In this document: positions 55,485 through 63,598 of the stretch, piece after piece | How positions within the stretch are numbered: the stretch's first letter is position 1 | How the letters are laid out: every line of letters starts with the position of its first letter | DNA from: Pedobacter changchengzhani | GTDB lineage: Bacteria; Bacteroidota; Bacteroidia; Sphingobacteriales; Sphingobacteriaceae | DNA: 64,000 nt | Assembly (NCBI RefSeq): GCF_004354365.1 | Contig: NZ_SJCY01000008.1 | Location: 124,001 to 188,000 of the forward strand | Direction of reading: 5' to 3' | Program-made: the position numbers and the translations under genes | Notes under the pieces: generated by a model | Database searches by the model: none | Seen by the model: the letters and a program-made list of their open reading frames with translations, nothing else | What the model was told of the DNA's origin: nothing

Positions 55485-56540
55485 ATGATTGAGCAAGAAA
55501 AAACAAAAATGAGCAGTGGCAAAAAAACTGTTTTAGCAGTTGTTGCAATTGGTTTATTAGTGATAGGATATTTTGGATATAGAACCTACAATACCTATTT
55601 ATCGCCCAATGTATCGGGCAGTGAAAAATATTTGTACATAAAAACAGGCAGCAGTATAAATGATTTATTTGCAAGTTTAGAAAAAAAGAACTTGCTAAAA
55701 GATGTAGAATCGTTTAAAACTGCAGCTTCAAAAATGAAGTTAGCATCTAGCTTAAAACCCGGCAGGTATGCTTTAAAAACCAGCTATGGCAACCGTGTTT
55801 TAATTAACATGATTAAGAGTGGCAACCAAGAGGCAGTTAAACTAAAAATTCATAACATCCGTAAGAAAGAAAATTTTGCGGCCTATTTAGCACAAAATTT
55901 GGAGGTTGATTCTTTAAGCTTTATTACCGCAATTGATTCATTGCAATTGATTAGTAAATATGGTTTTAACCAAGATAATATTTACGCCATGTTTATTCCC
56001 AATACTTACGAAGTAAATTGGAATACACAACCAGTTGTTTTTATGGATAGGATGCACAAGGAATATGAAAAGTTTTGGAATGCAGAACGCAAACAAAAGG
56101 CTGCAAGCTTAAACCTTACGCCAATACAGGTTGATATTTTAGCTTCGATTGTTGATGCAGAAGCCTTGTACGATAAAGAAATGCCTATTATAGCCGGATT
56201 ATACTTAAACCGGTTGAATAAAGGCATTTTATTGCAGGCAGATCCAACGGTAATTTTTGCCAACGATGATTTTACCGTTAAACGCGTTACCGGTAAATTG
56301 CTCCAGATACAATCGTTATACAACACATACAAATATGCGGGTTTACCGCCAGGACCTATAATGATGCCAAGTATTAATGCAATTGATGCTGTTTTAAACC
56401 GTGAGCAAAACGATTACATTTATATGTGCGCGAAGGATGATTTTTCCGGTTACCATAATTTCGCATCCACAAAAGAACAACATTCTATCAATGCGAAAAA
56501 ATATCGCGAAGCTTTAAACAAACGCAATATTTTTAAATAA
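55485..56540 (+). CDS. mltG: Endolytic murein transglycosylase
   Basis: The 351-residue product has an N-terminal transmembrane segment and the YceG/MltG catalytic domain. A LysM-like lead-in includes FASLEKKNLLKDVESFK. The Glu region is DILASIVDAEALYDKEMP, followed by GLYLNRLNKGILLQADPTVIFA and KYAGLPPGPIMMPS. It cleaves nascent glycan strands and sets their length. It overlaps the following thioesterase by TAATG, and its ATG lies 2 nt after the PASTA gene. Confidence 0.9.
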   Translation: MIEQEKTKMSSGKKTVLAVVAIGLLVIGYFGYRTYNTYLSPNVSGSEKYLYIKTGSSINDLFASLEKKNLLKDVESFKTAASKMKLASSLKPGRYALKTSYGNRVLINMIKSGNQEAVKLKIHNIRKKENFAAYLAQNLEVDSLSFITAIDSLQLISKYGFNQDNIYAMFIPNTYEVNWNTQPVVFMDRMHKEYEKFWNAERKQKAASLNLTPIQVDILASIVDAEALYDKEMPIIAGLYLNRLNKGILLQADPTVIFANDDFTVKRVTGKLLQIQSLYNTYKYAGLPPGPIMMPSINAIDAVLNREQNDYIYMCAKDDFSGYHNFASTKEQHSINAKKYREALNKRNIFK

Positions 56541-56950
56541 TGTTTTCTCACGAAACCAAAGTTAGGGTGCGTTACGCCGAAACTGACCAAATGGGCATTG
56601 TTCATCATGGCAATTATGCGCTGTATTATGAAATAGCACGCACAGAATGTTTCGAAGCTTCGTCGGGCATTAGTTACGAAACGATGGAGAAAGAGGGCAT
56701 TATGTTGCCTATTTTAGAAATGCAATCTAAATTTTTAAAACCCGCATTGTACAATCAGGTTTTAACAGTTAAATCGATTGTAAAAGAATTGCCTACCGTG
56801 CGTTTAAGGGTAGATTACGAAATTTATAACGAGTTGAATGAACTCATAAATATTGCCCATACTACATTGGTTTTCGTTAATAAAACTACTAAAAGACCAT
56901 GCCAACCGCCAGAATTATTTATGAGCAACATTAGGCAATATTTTATTTAG
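56540..56950 (+). CDS. Acyl-CoA thioesterase, YbgC/4HBT type
   Basis: The 136-residue hot-dog-fold protein has VRYAETDQMGIVHHGNYALYYE, the Asp-containing active-site motif of the 4-hydroxybenzoyl-CoA thioesterase/YbgC group. It hydrolyses acyl-CoA thioesters. Its ATG overlaps the mltG stop (TAATG), and a BrkB-type gene follows 2 nt later, so these are translated in series. Confidence 0.88.
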   Translation: MFSHETKVRVRYAETDQMGIVHHGNYALYYEIARTECFEASSGISYETMEKEGIMLPILEMQSKFLKPALYNQVLTVKSIVKELPTVRLRVDYEIYNELNELINIAHTTLVFVNKTTKRPCQPPELFMSNIRQYFI

Positions 56951-56952
56951 GG

Positions 56953-57930
56953 ATGGAGTGGTTTCATCGGCAATTGTTAAAATTAAAATTTTATTCGATG
57001 TTTATCGAGTGGACAAAAAGCTGTATTCTGCCAGGTTTCAGTCCGTTGCCATTGTACACCATATCTGCTTTTTTTTTAAAAGAGATACAAAAAGATACTT
57101 TAGTTAACAAAGCATCATCATTAGCTTATAGTTTTTTGCTCGCTATTTTCCCCGGATTGATCTTTTTATTTACCCTAATTCCGTTTATACCGGTTAAGGG
57201 TTTCCAAGATCAATTGCTAAACTTAATTGTTCTTATTTTACCAGATAATGCTTTTGATGCTTTTGAAGCGACGTTAAAAGACATTATTAAAAACCAAAAT
57301 ACAGGCTTACTATCTTTCGGGTTTATCTCAGCACTTTTCTTTGCTACAAACGGCGTTAAAAATTTAATGAAAGCTTTCAATAAATCATCGCTAATTGTAG
57401 AAACCAGAAGTTGGCTTAAACAGCGTTTAATTGCACTGGTTTTAACTATGGTGATCTGTTTATCCATTATTACTTGCATAAGTGCAATGGCCATGGGCGA
57501 AATATTGCTTAATTATTTACACATTAAAGGAAGTTTGGCAGTTTATGCCATTCAGCTAACGCGATGGGCTTTATTGGCATTTTTATACTTTATAACTATT
57601 TCCATTTTATATCGTTACGGGCCATCTCACACTAAAAAATGGAAACTTTTTAGCGCGGGCTCTTGGTTGGCTACTATTTTGGCTTTTTTAACCATCTGGG
57701 GATTTTCCTTCTACATAAACAATTTTGGATCTTACAACAAGGTTTATGGCTCAATAGGTACTTTAATTGTAGTAATGATTTGGCTTTATCTAAATTCTTT
57801 AATCTTACTGATAGGGTTTGAGCTGAACGCGAGCGTTGATGTGAGCAAACGAAGTGTGAAAATCGTTAAGCCAGCCTTCAATTTATTTAAAAAAACCGCA
57901 CCTATCGACGGCAATTTACAGAAAAAGTAA
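56953..57930 (+). CDS. YihY/BrkB-family membrane protein
   Basis: The 325-residue product has about six transmembrane helices with the family motifs ASSLAYSFLLAIFPGLIFL, and YRYGPSHTKKWKLFSAGSWLATILA, then GTLIVVMIWLYLNSLILLIGFELNA. YihY/BrkB proteins (once misannotated as RNase BN) have an unsettled role, perhaps transport. Last gene of the PASTA-mltG-thioesterase unit. Confidence 0.88.
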   Translation: MEWFHRQLLKLKFYSMFIEWTKSCILPGFSPLPLYTISAFFLKEIQKDTLVNKASSLAYSFLLAIFPGLIFLFTLIPFIPVKGFQDQLLNLIVLILPDNAFDAFEATLKDIIKNQNTGLLSFGFISALFFATNGVKNLMKAFNKSSLIVETRSWLKQRLIALVLTMVICLSIITCISAMAMGEILLNYLHIKGSLAVYAIQLTRWALLAFLYFITISILYRYGPSHTKKWKLFSAGSWLATILAFLTIWGFSFYINNFGSYNKVYGSIGTLIVVMIWLYLNSLILLIGFELNASVDVSKRSVKIVKPAFNLFKKTAPIDGNLQKK

Positions 57931-57989
57931 ATTTTTCTTACTCATTGTTAAGTGGTTATCTAAATAACTAAAAAAAAATGCTTTTAGGG

Positions 57990-58020
57990 TTTGCAAAATT
58001 AAGCGAAGTTCGTACTTTTG
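57990..58020 (+). promoter_or_regulatory. Consensus Bacteroidota promoter for tRNA-Ser
   Basis: TTTG at 57990-57993, exactly 19 nt of spacer, then TACTTTTG (TAnnTTTG) at 58013-58020. This is the textbook -33/-7 pair. The tRNA 5' end lies 4 nt after the -7 box, so transcription should start at or within a few bases of the mature 5' end. Confidence 0.85.
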
Positions 58021-58024
58021 TCGC

Positions 58025-58114
58025 GGAGAGTTGGCAGAGTGGTCGATTGCGGCAGTCTTGAAAACTGTTGACTTGTTAAAGGGTCCGCGGGTTCGAATCC
58101 CCCACTCTCCGCCA
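58025..58114 (+). tRNA. tRNA-Ser (anticodon TGA)
   Basis: The 90-nt sequence folds into a class II cloverleaf. The acceptor GGAGAGT pairs with ACTCTCC, the discriminator is G, and CCA is encoded. The anticodon loop CTTGAAA gives TGA, reading UCA. A long variable arm (TTGACTTGTTAAAGGGTCC region) and the T-loop GTTCGAATC are clear. The variable arm supports serine. Confidence 0.97.
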
Positions 58115-58117
58115 ATC

Positions 58118-58155
58118 AAAATGCCCTCTGACTTTTTAGTCAGAAGGCATTTTTT
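58118..58155. terminator. Hairpin terminator
   Basis: AAAATGCC pairs with GGCATTTTTT, with an inner stem CTCTGAC and GTCAGAAG. It terminates the tRNA and may also stop read-through from the opposite side. Confidence 0.85.
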
Positions 58156-58182
58156 GTTTACCGTGAAAAATTGTCTAAAACC

Positions 58183-61100
58183 TCAACTATTCTCAACAAT
58201 CGCTATTTCCTCTGCGGTTAAATCGTAAAGTTTATAAACCATAGCATCAATTTCTTTATCGGTAGTATCGATTTCGTTTTTTAACTGTAGAACTTTTTTT
58301 GCTTCGGTGGTAAAATAGTCTTCCCACTCCGCTTCTTGCGAAAGTGAAAGTTTTATTTTTTGTTTGGTTAACTCTTTTATAAATTCTGAATACGTTAACA
58401 AATACCAATCTTGAAGCTTTTTAGGCAAAATTGATAACTCAAATTTTCGTTGTAGCGTTCTTTGGAATTTTTGTGATTGGTCTTGTAGATCTTTGTTGAG
58501 CGAAAGCATTGCGTCTGCTTTGTCTATGAATGGTTGTTGTGTTTCTAAAGAAATATCCTTGATTGGAAACTTTCTTAAATCATTCAAGATAATTTTTGGA
58601 AATAATTTTCTAACTGATTTTGCAGTGTTTTTTAAAAAATAGTATGAAAGCAATTTACTATTTAAAATTACAGTAATATATCTCAATGAAATCTTAGAAT
58701 TTAACTTTTCAACTATAGCAATATTGCTTCTGTTATATAAATAAATCTCCTCGGAATATGTAGCAATCAAACATTTTGGAAAATTTCCAGTAATTTCTCT
58801 CACTATAATTTTTTTTCCGCTAAAAAGGTTGAATGTTCTTGGTGCTGCTAAATGTTTCCCATATCGTAAATACGACCCTGACCAGTTAGTATAATATCTT
58901 GCAACATCTTTACCATCTAAATATTTGAATGTGTGTTCATCAAATTGATAATTATAATCATAAGGTCTGTTCTTTACATCTTCAGCGGTTTGTTTCGGTT
59001 CTCCTTTATCAGTTTCGTACGCTTGCAAACCCGCTTTAATTTCTACTAAATTGTCTAGTTCCTTCGAGTTATTAGTTATCTTTAAGTTCAATTCATCATT
59101 ATCATTATCTAAAAATACTTTAAACTCAAAACCTTCATTGTTGCTAAATTCCTTTTGTTGTTTAGAATGTGAAAAGTAAAATTCATCTCCATTATTTAAA
59201 AAAATTTCAACAGAATTTTCAATTATTTTTTCTTTTTCAGCCAATAAAATAACTGTTTCTACATTCGCACTTTCGAACGAATATCCTGCCAAATTTATTA
59301 TTTGGTTTAATTTGTTGTTTTCTAACAAAAATTTCCTCAATCCTTCTCCAGAATACATCATTAACCAAGAATTTGGGATAATCAAACCGTAAATCCCCTG
59401 TACTTTTAAAATATGAACACTTTTCTCTATAAATAAAAGATAGGTATTTATTTGATATTTTGCGGAAACAAATTCTCTTACGAAAAAATCTTTTTCATGT
59501 TGTTTGAAGTTGTCTCTTGCAAAAACATAAGGCGGATTCCCTATAACAACATCAAAACCACCTTTATATTCGGTTTTAAAAACATCCTCATAATCCTGGT
59601 AAAAGCACTTTTTAATATTCGGTTGTTGCAATATATCAAGCGCCGGTAAATTATGCTTACTACGATTATTTCTTACATATTCTACCGTATTCCACAATTG
59701 TTTATCATCGGTAATTTCTTTGCATCCAAATTTTTGTGTCCATAAACTATTTTGTTTTTCGCCCCTAGCATCAGCCAATGGAGCATGCTCCGACAAGCGA
59801 ACATCCTCCGACAATGGAGCATGCTCCATTGTTACTATAACAGTAGAACCCCTATCTATATTTACGGCTCTAGCAGTTTTAGATTTTATTTTTTGTACAA
59901 CTTTAGTCAGCACCTCCTCTTCGCAAACTAAAACCAAATGTATGTGATCCCTACATACATTAAACGCCATAACGGCAAGTTTATCCTCAATAACTATTTC
60001 AGAAACAATTTTTACGATAATAGTTTCTTCTTCGGCGGTTAGTGGAATAATATTCGGCTTTAGCATGGTGCCCATTGCCCGTTTCTCTCTCACCTTATAA
60101 TCGATCATCCGTTGCGATGTACGACTATCGTGGATAGCAGTGGTGATATGCCAAGCTTTTTTATCTTTCTCTATAAATATTTTAGGAAACGATTTTTGCC
60201 AATTAAAAGCTTTTTCACCAGCAATTGCAACATCATCAATTAATGAATTACCACATTTAATATTGTTGTTTAAATCGTTTAATTTTCGGTTAGGTTGTGC
60301 GGTACGTAACCATAAAGATAGTTTAGCAATTTCTACACTTTCCTCATTTAAATCGACACCAAAAAGATTGTTCTCCAAAATACTTTTTTCAATATCGCTC
60401 AATACCAAGGCATCGCCAAAAAGTTTAGCTTGCAATTCATCTAAATATTTATGTTCGGCAATTAGAAAATCTAAGGCTTGGTTTAAAAAAGCACCACTTC
60501 CACAGGCTGGATCGCAGATGGTAATTTGTAAGAGCCAATTGCGGTAACCGTTCAGTTTTTCTAGCAACGATTGTTTAATAGCCTTGGTTCTTTTTTTATC
60601 AGTAAAATAATCTTCTTCAACTATTTTAAACTCCAATTTTTTATCTGTGCAGCGTTTGCCAATGGTATTATCAACAATGTATTTGGTAATGTATTTAGGT
60701 GTATAAAAAACCCCGTCCTTTTTACGTTTAGTGGTCGATTTCTCAATAACTGTACCTTCTAATTGTGCTTTTATTTCATCCAATTCATTTAACGAATTTT
60801 CGAAAATATGGCCGAGAATATTTACATCAACTTCACTCGCAAAATCATATTCCGAAAGCCTCAAAGTGTGTTTATACAAAAGTTCATCATCAATTTTAAT
60901 GCAATCTAAAACTTCATCAGGCTTAAACAAACCGCCGTTATATGCAAATACATCATGTTGTTTCCCTTTGAAACCGGTGTTTAGATATCCAAAATATTTT
61001 TTAAAACGCATATACAATGGCACATATTCATCTAATTCTTTCAATTTTTCCCATTGTTTCAAAATTAGGCGAACCGAGTTTGGCGGTAACAATTGGCGGT

Positions 61101-61827
61101 CTTCTGCAAAGAACAGAAACAGAAAGCGATCTAATAACTTTTGCGATTTTTTAAATAATTCTAACGCATCAAAAACAGGATTTTGTTTGACTAAATCTTG
61201 GTGTAATTCTCTTTTAAACTGTGAATAATCGCTGTATAACGCTTTTGTAATATCTTTTTCTTTACTTAACGATTGCTCTTTTAATTTCTTCGGAACATCG
61301 TTTGCAATATTATCGTGAGCTAGGCATAAGTAAAGTAATTCAAATTCTTTTTCGGTTAATTGAAATAGGTTAAATTCCAAAAATTCTGTTGCGTTATCAA
61401 TGTAAAACCTCAATTTTTCAAAGTTTGAAGTTATCACATAAACACAGTCTGGTTGATTGTTTTTATAGCCAAAAGCTTGAACTTCGATTTTACCTAAATC
61501 GGTGGTATTAGTACCTTTTAACTCAATAACAGCTTTAACTTTATCATTTATTAGTACCGCACCATCTGCTTTTTTACTGTCTTTTACATTCTTATACTCT
61601 GTTGTTAACGAAAAGTTTGGTGTCGGATTTTTAACGTAATCCAGTACATTTACAAATAAATCAATCAAAAACTCGCCTTGGTATTGTTCTTCTTTGCTGT
61701 TACGAATGTTATCTTGAATGGCGGAATTTTGAAAGTGATTTTTAAAAATATTCCATTTCAAAGCCAATTTCGATTGATCTTGACTTAATAATTGTTTTGT
61801 AACTACTGATTTTTGAAATAAAGGCAT
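58183..61827 (-). CDS. Type IIG restriction-modification enzyme with nested HUH/Y1 transposase-like domain
   Basis: The 1,214-residue product is a single-chain restriction-modification enzyme. Residues 1-420 form a nuclease with VIELKGT (PD-(D/E)xK-type ELK). The N6-adenine methyltransferase has motif I DPACGSGAF at 439-447 and motif IV NPPY at 764-767. The C-terminal target-recognition part includes LKDISLETQQPFIDKADAML-like helices. Between FPKIF (547-551) and the GG of GGFDVVIG (756-757) about 200 residues are inserted. They carry WHITTAIHDS, then DHIHLVLV with the HUH pair His628/His630, and VEYVRNN with Tyr717, the signature of a Y1 transposase/RAYT-type nickase. Inside the insert is an in-frame tandem repeat of 12 residues (EHAPL twice). 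Typical gene neighbours of restriction loci are absent. Confidence 0.85.
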   Translation of the reverse strand: MPLFQKSVVTKQLLSQDQSKLALKWNIFKNHFQNSAIQDNIRNSKEEQYQGEFLIDLFVNVLDYVKNPTPNFSLTTEYKNVKDSKKADGAVLINDKVKAVIELKGTNTTDLGKIEVQAFGYKNNQPDCVYVITSNFEKLRFYIDNATEFLEFNLFQLTEKEFELLYLCLAHDNIANDVPKKLKEQSLSKEKDITKALYSDYSQFKRELHQDLVKQNPVFDALELFKKSQKLLDRFLFLFFAEDRQLLPPNSVRLILKQWEKLKELDEYVPLYMRFKKYFGYLNTGFKGKQHDVFAYNGGLFKPDEVLDCIKIDDELLYKHTLRLSEYDFASEVDVNILGHIFENSLNELDEIKAQLEGTVIEKSTTKRKKDGVFYTPKYITKYIVDNTIGKRCTDKKLEFKIVEEDYFTDKKRTKAIKQSLLEKLNGYRNWLLQITICDPACGSGAFLNQALDFLIAEHKYLDELQAKLFGDALVLSDIEKSILENNLFGVDLNEESVEIAKLSLWLRTAQPNRKLNDLNNNIKCGNSLIDDVAIAGEKAFNWQKSFPKIFIEKDKKAWHITTAIHDSRTSQRMIDYKVREKRAMGTMLKPNIIPLTAEEETIIVKIVSEIVIEDKLAVMAFNVCRDHIHLVLVCEEEVLTKVVQKIKSKTARAVNIDRGSTVIVTMEHAPLSEDVRLSEHAPLADARGEKQNSLWTQKFGCKEITDDKQLWNTVEYVRNNRSKHNLPALDILQQPNIKKCFYQDYEDVFKTEYKGGFDVVIGNPPYVFARDNFKQHEKDFFVREFVSAKYQINTYLLFIEKSVHILKVQGIYGLIIPNSWLMMYSGEGLRKFLLENNKLNQIINLAGYSFESANVETVILLAEKEKIIENSVEIFLNNGDEFYFSHSKQQKEFSNNEGFEFKVFLDNDNDELNLKITNNSKELDNLVEIKAGLQAYETDKGEPKQTAEDVKNRPYDYNYQFDEHTFKYLDGKDVARYYTNWSGSYLRYGKHLAAPRTFNLFSGKKIIVREITGNFPKCLIATYSEEIYLYNRSNIAIVEKLNSKISLRYITVILNSKLLSYYFLKNTAKSVRKLFPKIILNDLRKFPIKDISLETQQPFIDKADAMLSLNKDLQDQSQKFQRTLQRKFELSILPKKLQDWYLLTYSEFIKELTKQKIKLSLSQEAEWEDYFTTEAKKVLQLKNEIDTTDKEIDAMVYKLYDLTAEEIAIVENS
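59776..59831. repeat. In-frame palindromic duplication within the Y1 domain
   Basis: The palindrome GGAGCATGCTCC occurs at 59780-59791 and 59816-59827, 36 nt apart. The second is embedded in a perfect 20-bp palindrome, CAATGGAGCATGCTCCATTG, at 59812-59831. On the coding strand each copy encodes EHAPL, giving MEHAPLSEDVRL then SEHAPLADARGE. The 36-nt period keeps the frame. Confidence 0.85.
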
Positions 61828-61934
61828 ATAAAAGCGTTATTCTAACATAAATTTTAGTTTCCCAAATTAAGCAAGATTAATTAAAAACAAGGAATTTCGA
61901 CAAAAATTCAGGATGAAAAAGAATCTTTAATCCT
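61828..61934. other. Spacer upstream of the type IIG gene
   Basis: About 100 nt of AT-rich DNA holding the promoter region of the restriction-modification gene. No motif is called. From about 61935 the sequence becomes the decayed cysE copy. Confidence 0.4.
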
Positions 61935-62270
61935 AAAATTTCTGTCTTTGTAAAAAACCAATTATACAACGGTTTACGGCCCAACTTTGTGTAAAAATTC
62001 TAAATTTGCTTGTCAGGTTTTACCAATTTTAAATTAAGGTACATCACAAAATAAATGGAGATTTCTATAAACTCTTAGTAGAAAAACCGGCATAAAACTA
62101 AGCCTTCCTTCAAACAAAATAATTGCAAAATGGGCGTAAGGGCATTATACATTTAATCTTTCCAGGAAAATGCACAAAAAATTTAAAGATTAAGAAAGAG
62201 TTGAGCGTTGTTGTTACGAGAAGATTTAGTTAAAATATGGAGCGTTTGTGAGGAGGATCATGTAAAAACT
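61935..62270 (+). pseudogene. Decayed copy of the cysE promoter and 5' coding region
   Basis: The segment aligns by eye to about 63490-63830. Shared stretches include CAGGTTTTA, AATTTTAAATTAAGGTACATCA, AGATTTCTA, TCCTTCAAACAAAATAATTG and CAAAATGGGCG. The ATG of the real gene (63599) is ATA here, and several stops (TAG TAG and TAA) break the frame. It is in the same orientation as cysE and about 1.54 kb away, with ohr-ohrR in between. Confidence 0.8.
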
Positions 62271-62281
62271 CAAAATCATAA

Positions 62282-62320
62282 AAAAAGAGGCTACCTCAAC
62301 TAATGAGACAGCCTCTTATT
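62282..62320 (-). terminator. Hairpin terminator after ohr
   Basis: AGAGGCT pairs with AGCCTCT, with A-run and T-rich flanks, directly downstream of the ohr stop at 62325. Confidence 0.8.
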
Positions 62321-62324
62321 AAAT

Positions 62325-62747
62325 TTAAAGGTTTGTAACTTTTAAATCTACTGTTATGTTACCACGAGTTGCATTAGAATAAGGGCAAATATGGTGCGCT
62401 TTTTCTACCAATTCCTGAGCCTTTTCTTGGCTTACGCTTGGAACATTTACGTCTAGCTCTACCGCTAAACCAAAACCACCCGTATCATTTTTTCCAATAC
62501 TTACTTTTGCCTTCACACTAGTTTCGCCAGTTTCAAGTTTTTCTTGCTTGATCACCAAATTTAAAGCACTGTCAAAACAGGCCGAATATCCGGCTGCGAA
62601 TAATTGTTCGGGATTGGTGTAATCATCATTTGCACCGCCCAATGCTTTTGGCATTCTAACTTCTACTTCTAAAATACCGTTGTCAGTTTTTACGTGGCCG
62701 TTACGACCTCCTTTAGCAGTTGCTTCTGCTGTGTACAATGCTTTCAT
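62325..62747 (-). CDS. ohr: Organic hydroperoxide resistance protein
   Basis: The 140-residue Ohr/OsmC-fold protein has the two redox cysteines Cys57 (YSACFDS) and Cys121 (HHICPYSN), plus RNGHVKTDNG and PEQLFAAG typical of Ohr. It reduces organic peroxides with lipoyl or thiol reductants in the cytoplasm. It lies downstream of ohrR on the same strand with a 54-nt gap, the usual operon with its redox sensor. Confidence 0.95.
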   Translation of the reverse strand: MKALYTAEATAKGGRNGHVKTDNGILEVEVRMPKALGGANDDYTNPEQLFAAGYSACFDSALNLVIKQEKLETGETSVKAKVSIGKNDTGGFGLAVELDVNVPSVSQEKAQELVEKAHHICPYSNATRGNITVDLKVTNL

Positions 62748-62801
62748 TTTTTAAGATTTAATTTTTACTATTTAATTTATAAAGTTTCTACAAAACACTG
62801 A

Positions 62802-63221
62802 TCAATTGATTAAAATTTTATTCAATATAGTCTTGAGGTGAATAAGCTCTTCGATGGAAACACCCAAACATGACACAATCTGTGTAGGAATGTCTTTTGC
62901 TTGTTCTCGCAAATTGCTTCCCTCTTCAGTTAAGGAAATAAGAACTATTCGCTCATCTTCTTTACTTCTGATTCTGTTCACAAAGCCTTTTTGGGCCAAT
63001 CTTTTAAGTAAAGGCGTTAATGTTCCACTATCCAAACGGAGCCTTTCTCCCAACTGGTTGACGGTCTTCTCCTTTTCTTCCCACAAAACCAACATTACCA
63101 AATATTGCGGATAGGTGATGGATAACTTATCCAGCAAAGGCCTGTATAAATTAGTAATCTGTCTGGAGAAAGCGTACGCAGGAAAACAAATTTGATTCTC
63201 CAATTTTAATAAATCTTCCAT
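62802..63221 (-). CDS. ohrR: MarR-family regulator OhrR
   Basis: The 139-residue winged-helix protein has a MarR core (GERLRLDSGTLTPLLKRLAQKGFVNRIRSKEDERIV). Cys12 in NQICFPAYAFSRQ is the peroxide-sensing Cys of OhrR, in the same position as in studied OhrR proteins. Oxidation of that Cys releases repression of ohr. It is followed by ohr on the same strand. A -7 box lies just upstream. Confidence 0.93.
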   Translation of the reverse strand: MEDLLKLENQICFPAYAFSRQITNLYRPLLDKLSITYPQYLVMLVLWEEKEKTVNQLGERLRLDSGTLTPLLKRLAQKGFVNRIRSKEDERIVLISLTEEGSNLREQAKDIPTQIVSCLGVSIEELIHLKTILNKILIN

Positions 63222-63240
63222 GATTTGTTATTTACTGATA

Positions 63241-63248
63241 CAAACATA
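63241..63248 (-). promoter_or_regulatory. -7 element TATGTTTG of ohrR-ohr
   Basis: On the minus strand TATGTTTG fits TAnnTTTG and lies 19 nt before the ohrR ATG. The -33 box is not obvious. The surrounding AT-rich imperfect palindromes could hold the OhrR operator, but none is certain. Confidence 0.55.
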
Positions 63249-63598
63249 ACTAAATTTTGCTAAATTAAATTTTACACAATATAAAATGACACAATACTTA
63301 AATATGTAAAAATAATCAGCTAGTAATTTGCAATTTTAACTAAACAATTGTAGCCATCTTGTAGAATGTGATCAAAAAAATTGCAGAAATTGCTTCCAAT
63401 CCCCAGGTAGGATAATCACTAAGCACTTTTTCTGTTTTGCGAAATGATTAATAACGATAAATTTTTTAAACTCAAAAGCCCATAAATCTATCTTTTGTAA
63501 AACTATAATCCTGCGGTAGTTTACCCCATCAAATTATCTCAAAAATTTTAACTTTGCGTACCAGGTTTTATAAATTTTAAATTAAGGTACATCAAACA
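63249..63598. other. Spacer between divergent ohrR and cysE
   Basis: A roughly 350-nt spacer. The right half (from about 63490) is the upstream region of cysE and matches the start of the decayed copy at 61935. TAACTTTG near 63550-63557 fits the -7 consensus for cysE. No other gene or RNA is seen. Confidence 0.55.

Noticed and set aside
60731..61228. 165-codon plus-strand frame
   Set aside because: Antisense to the type IIG gene, Ser/Asn-rich with no motif. Its existence follows from codon use of the real gene.
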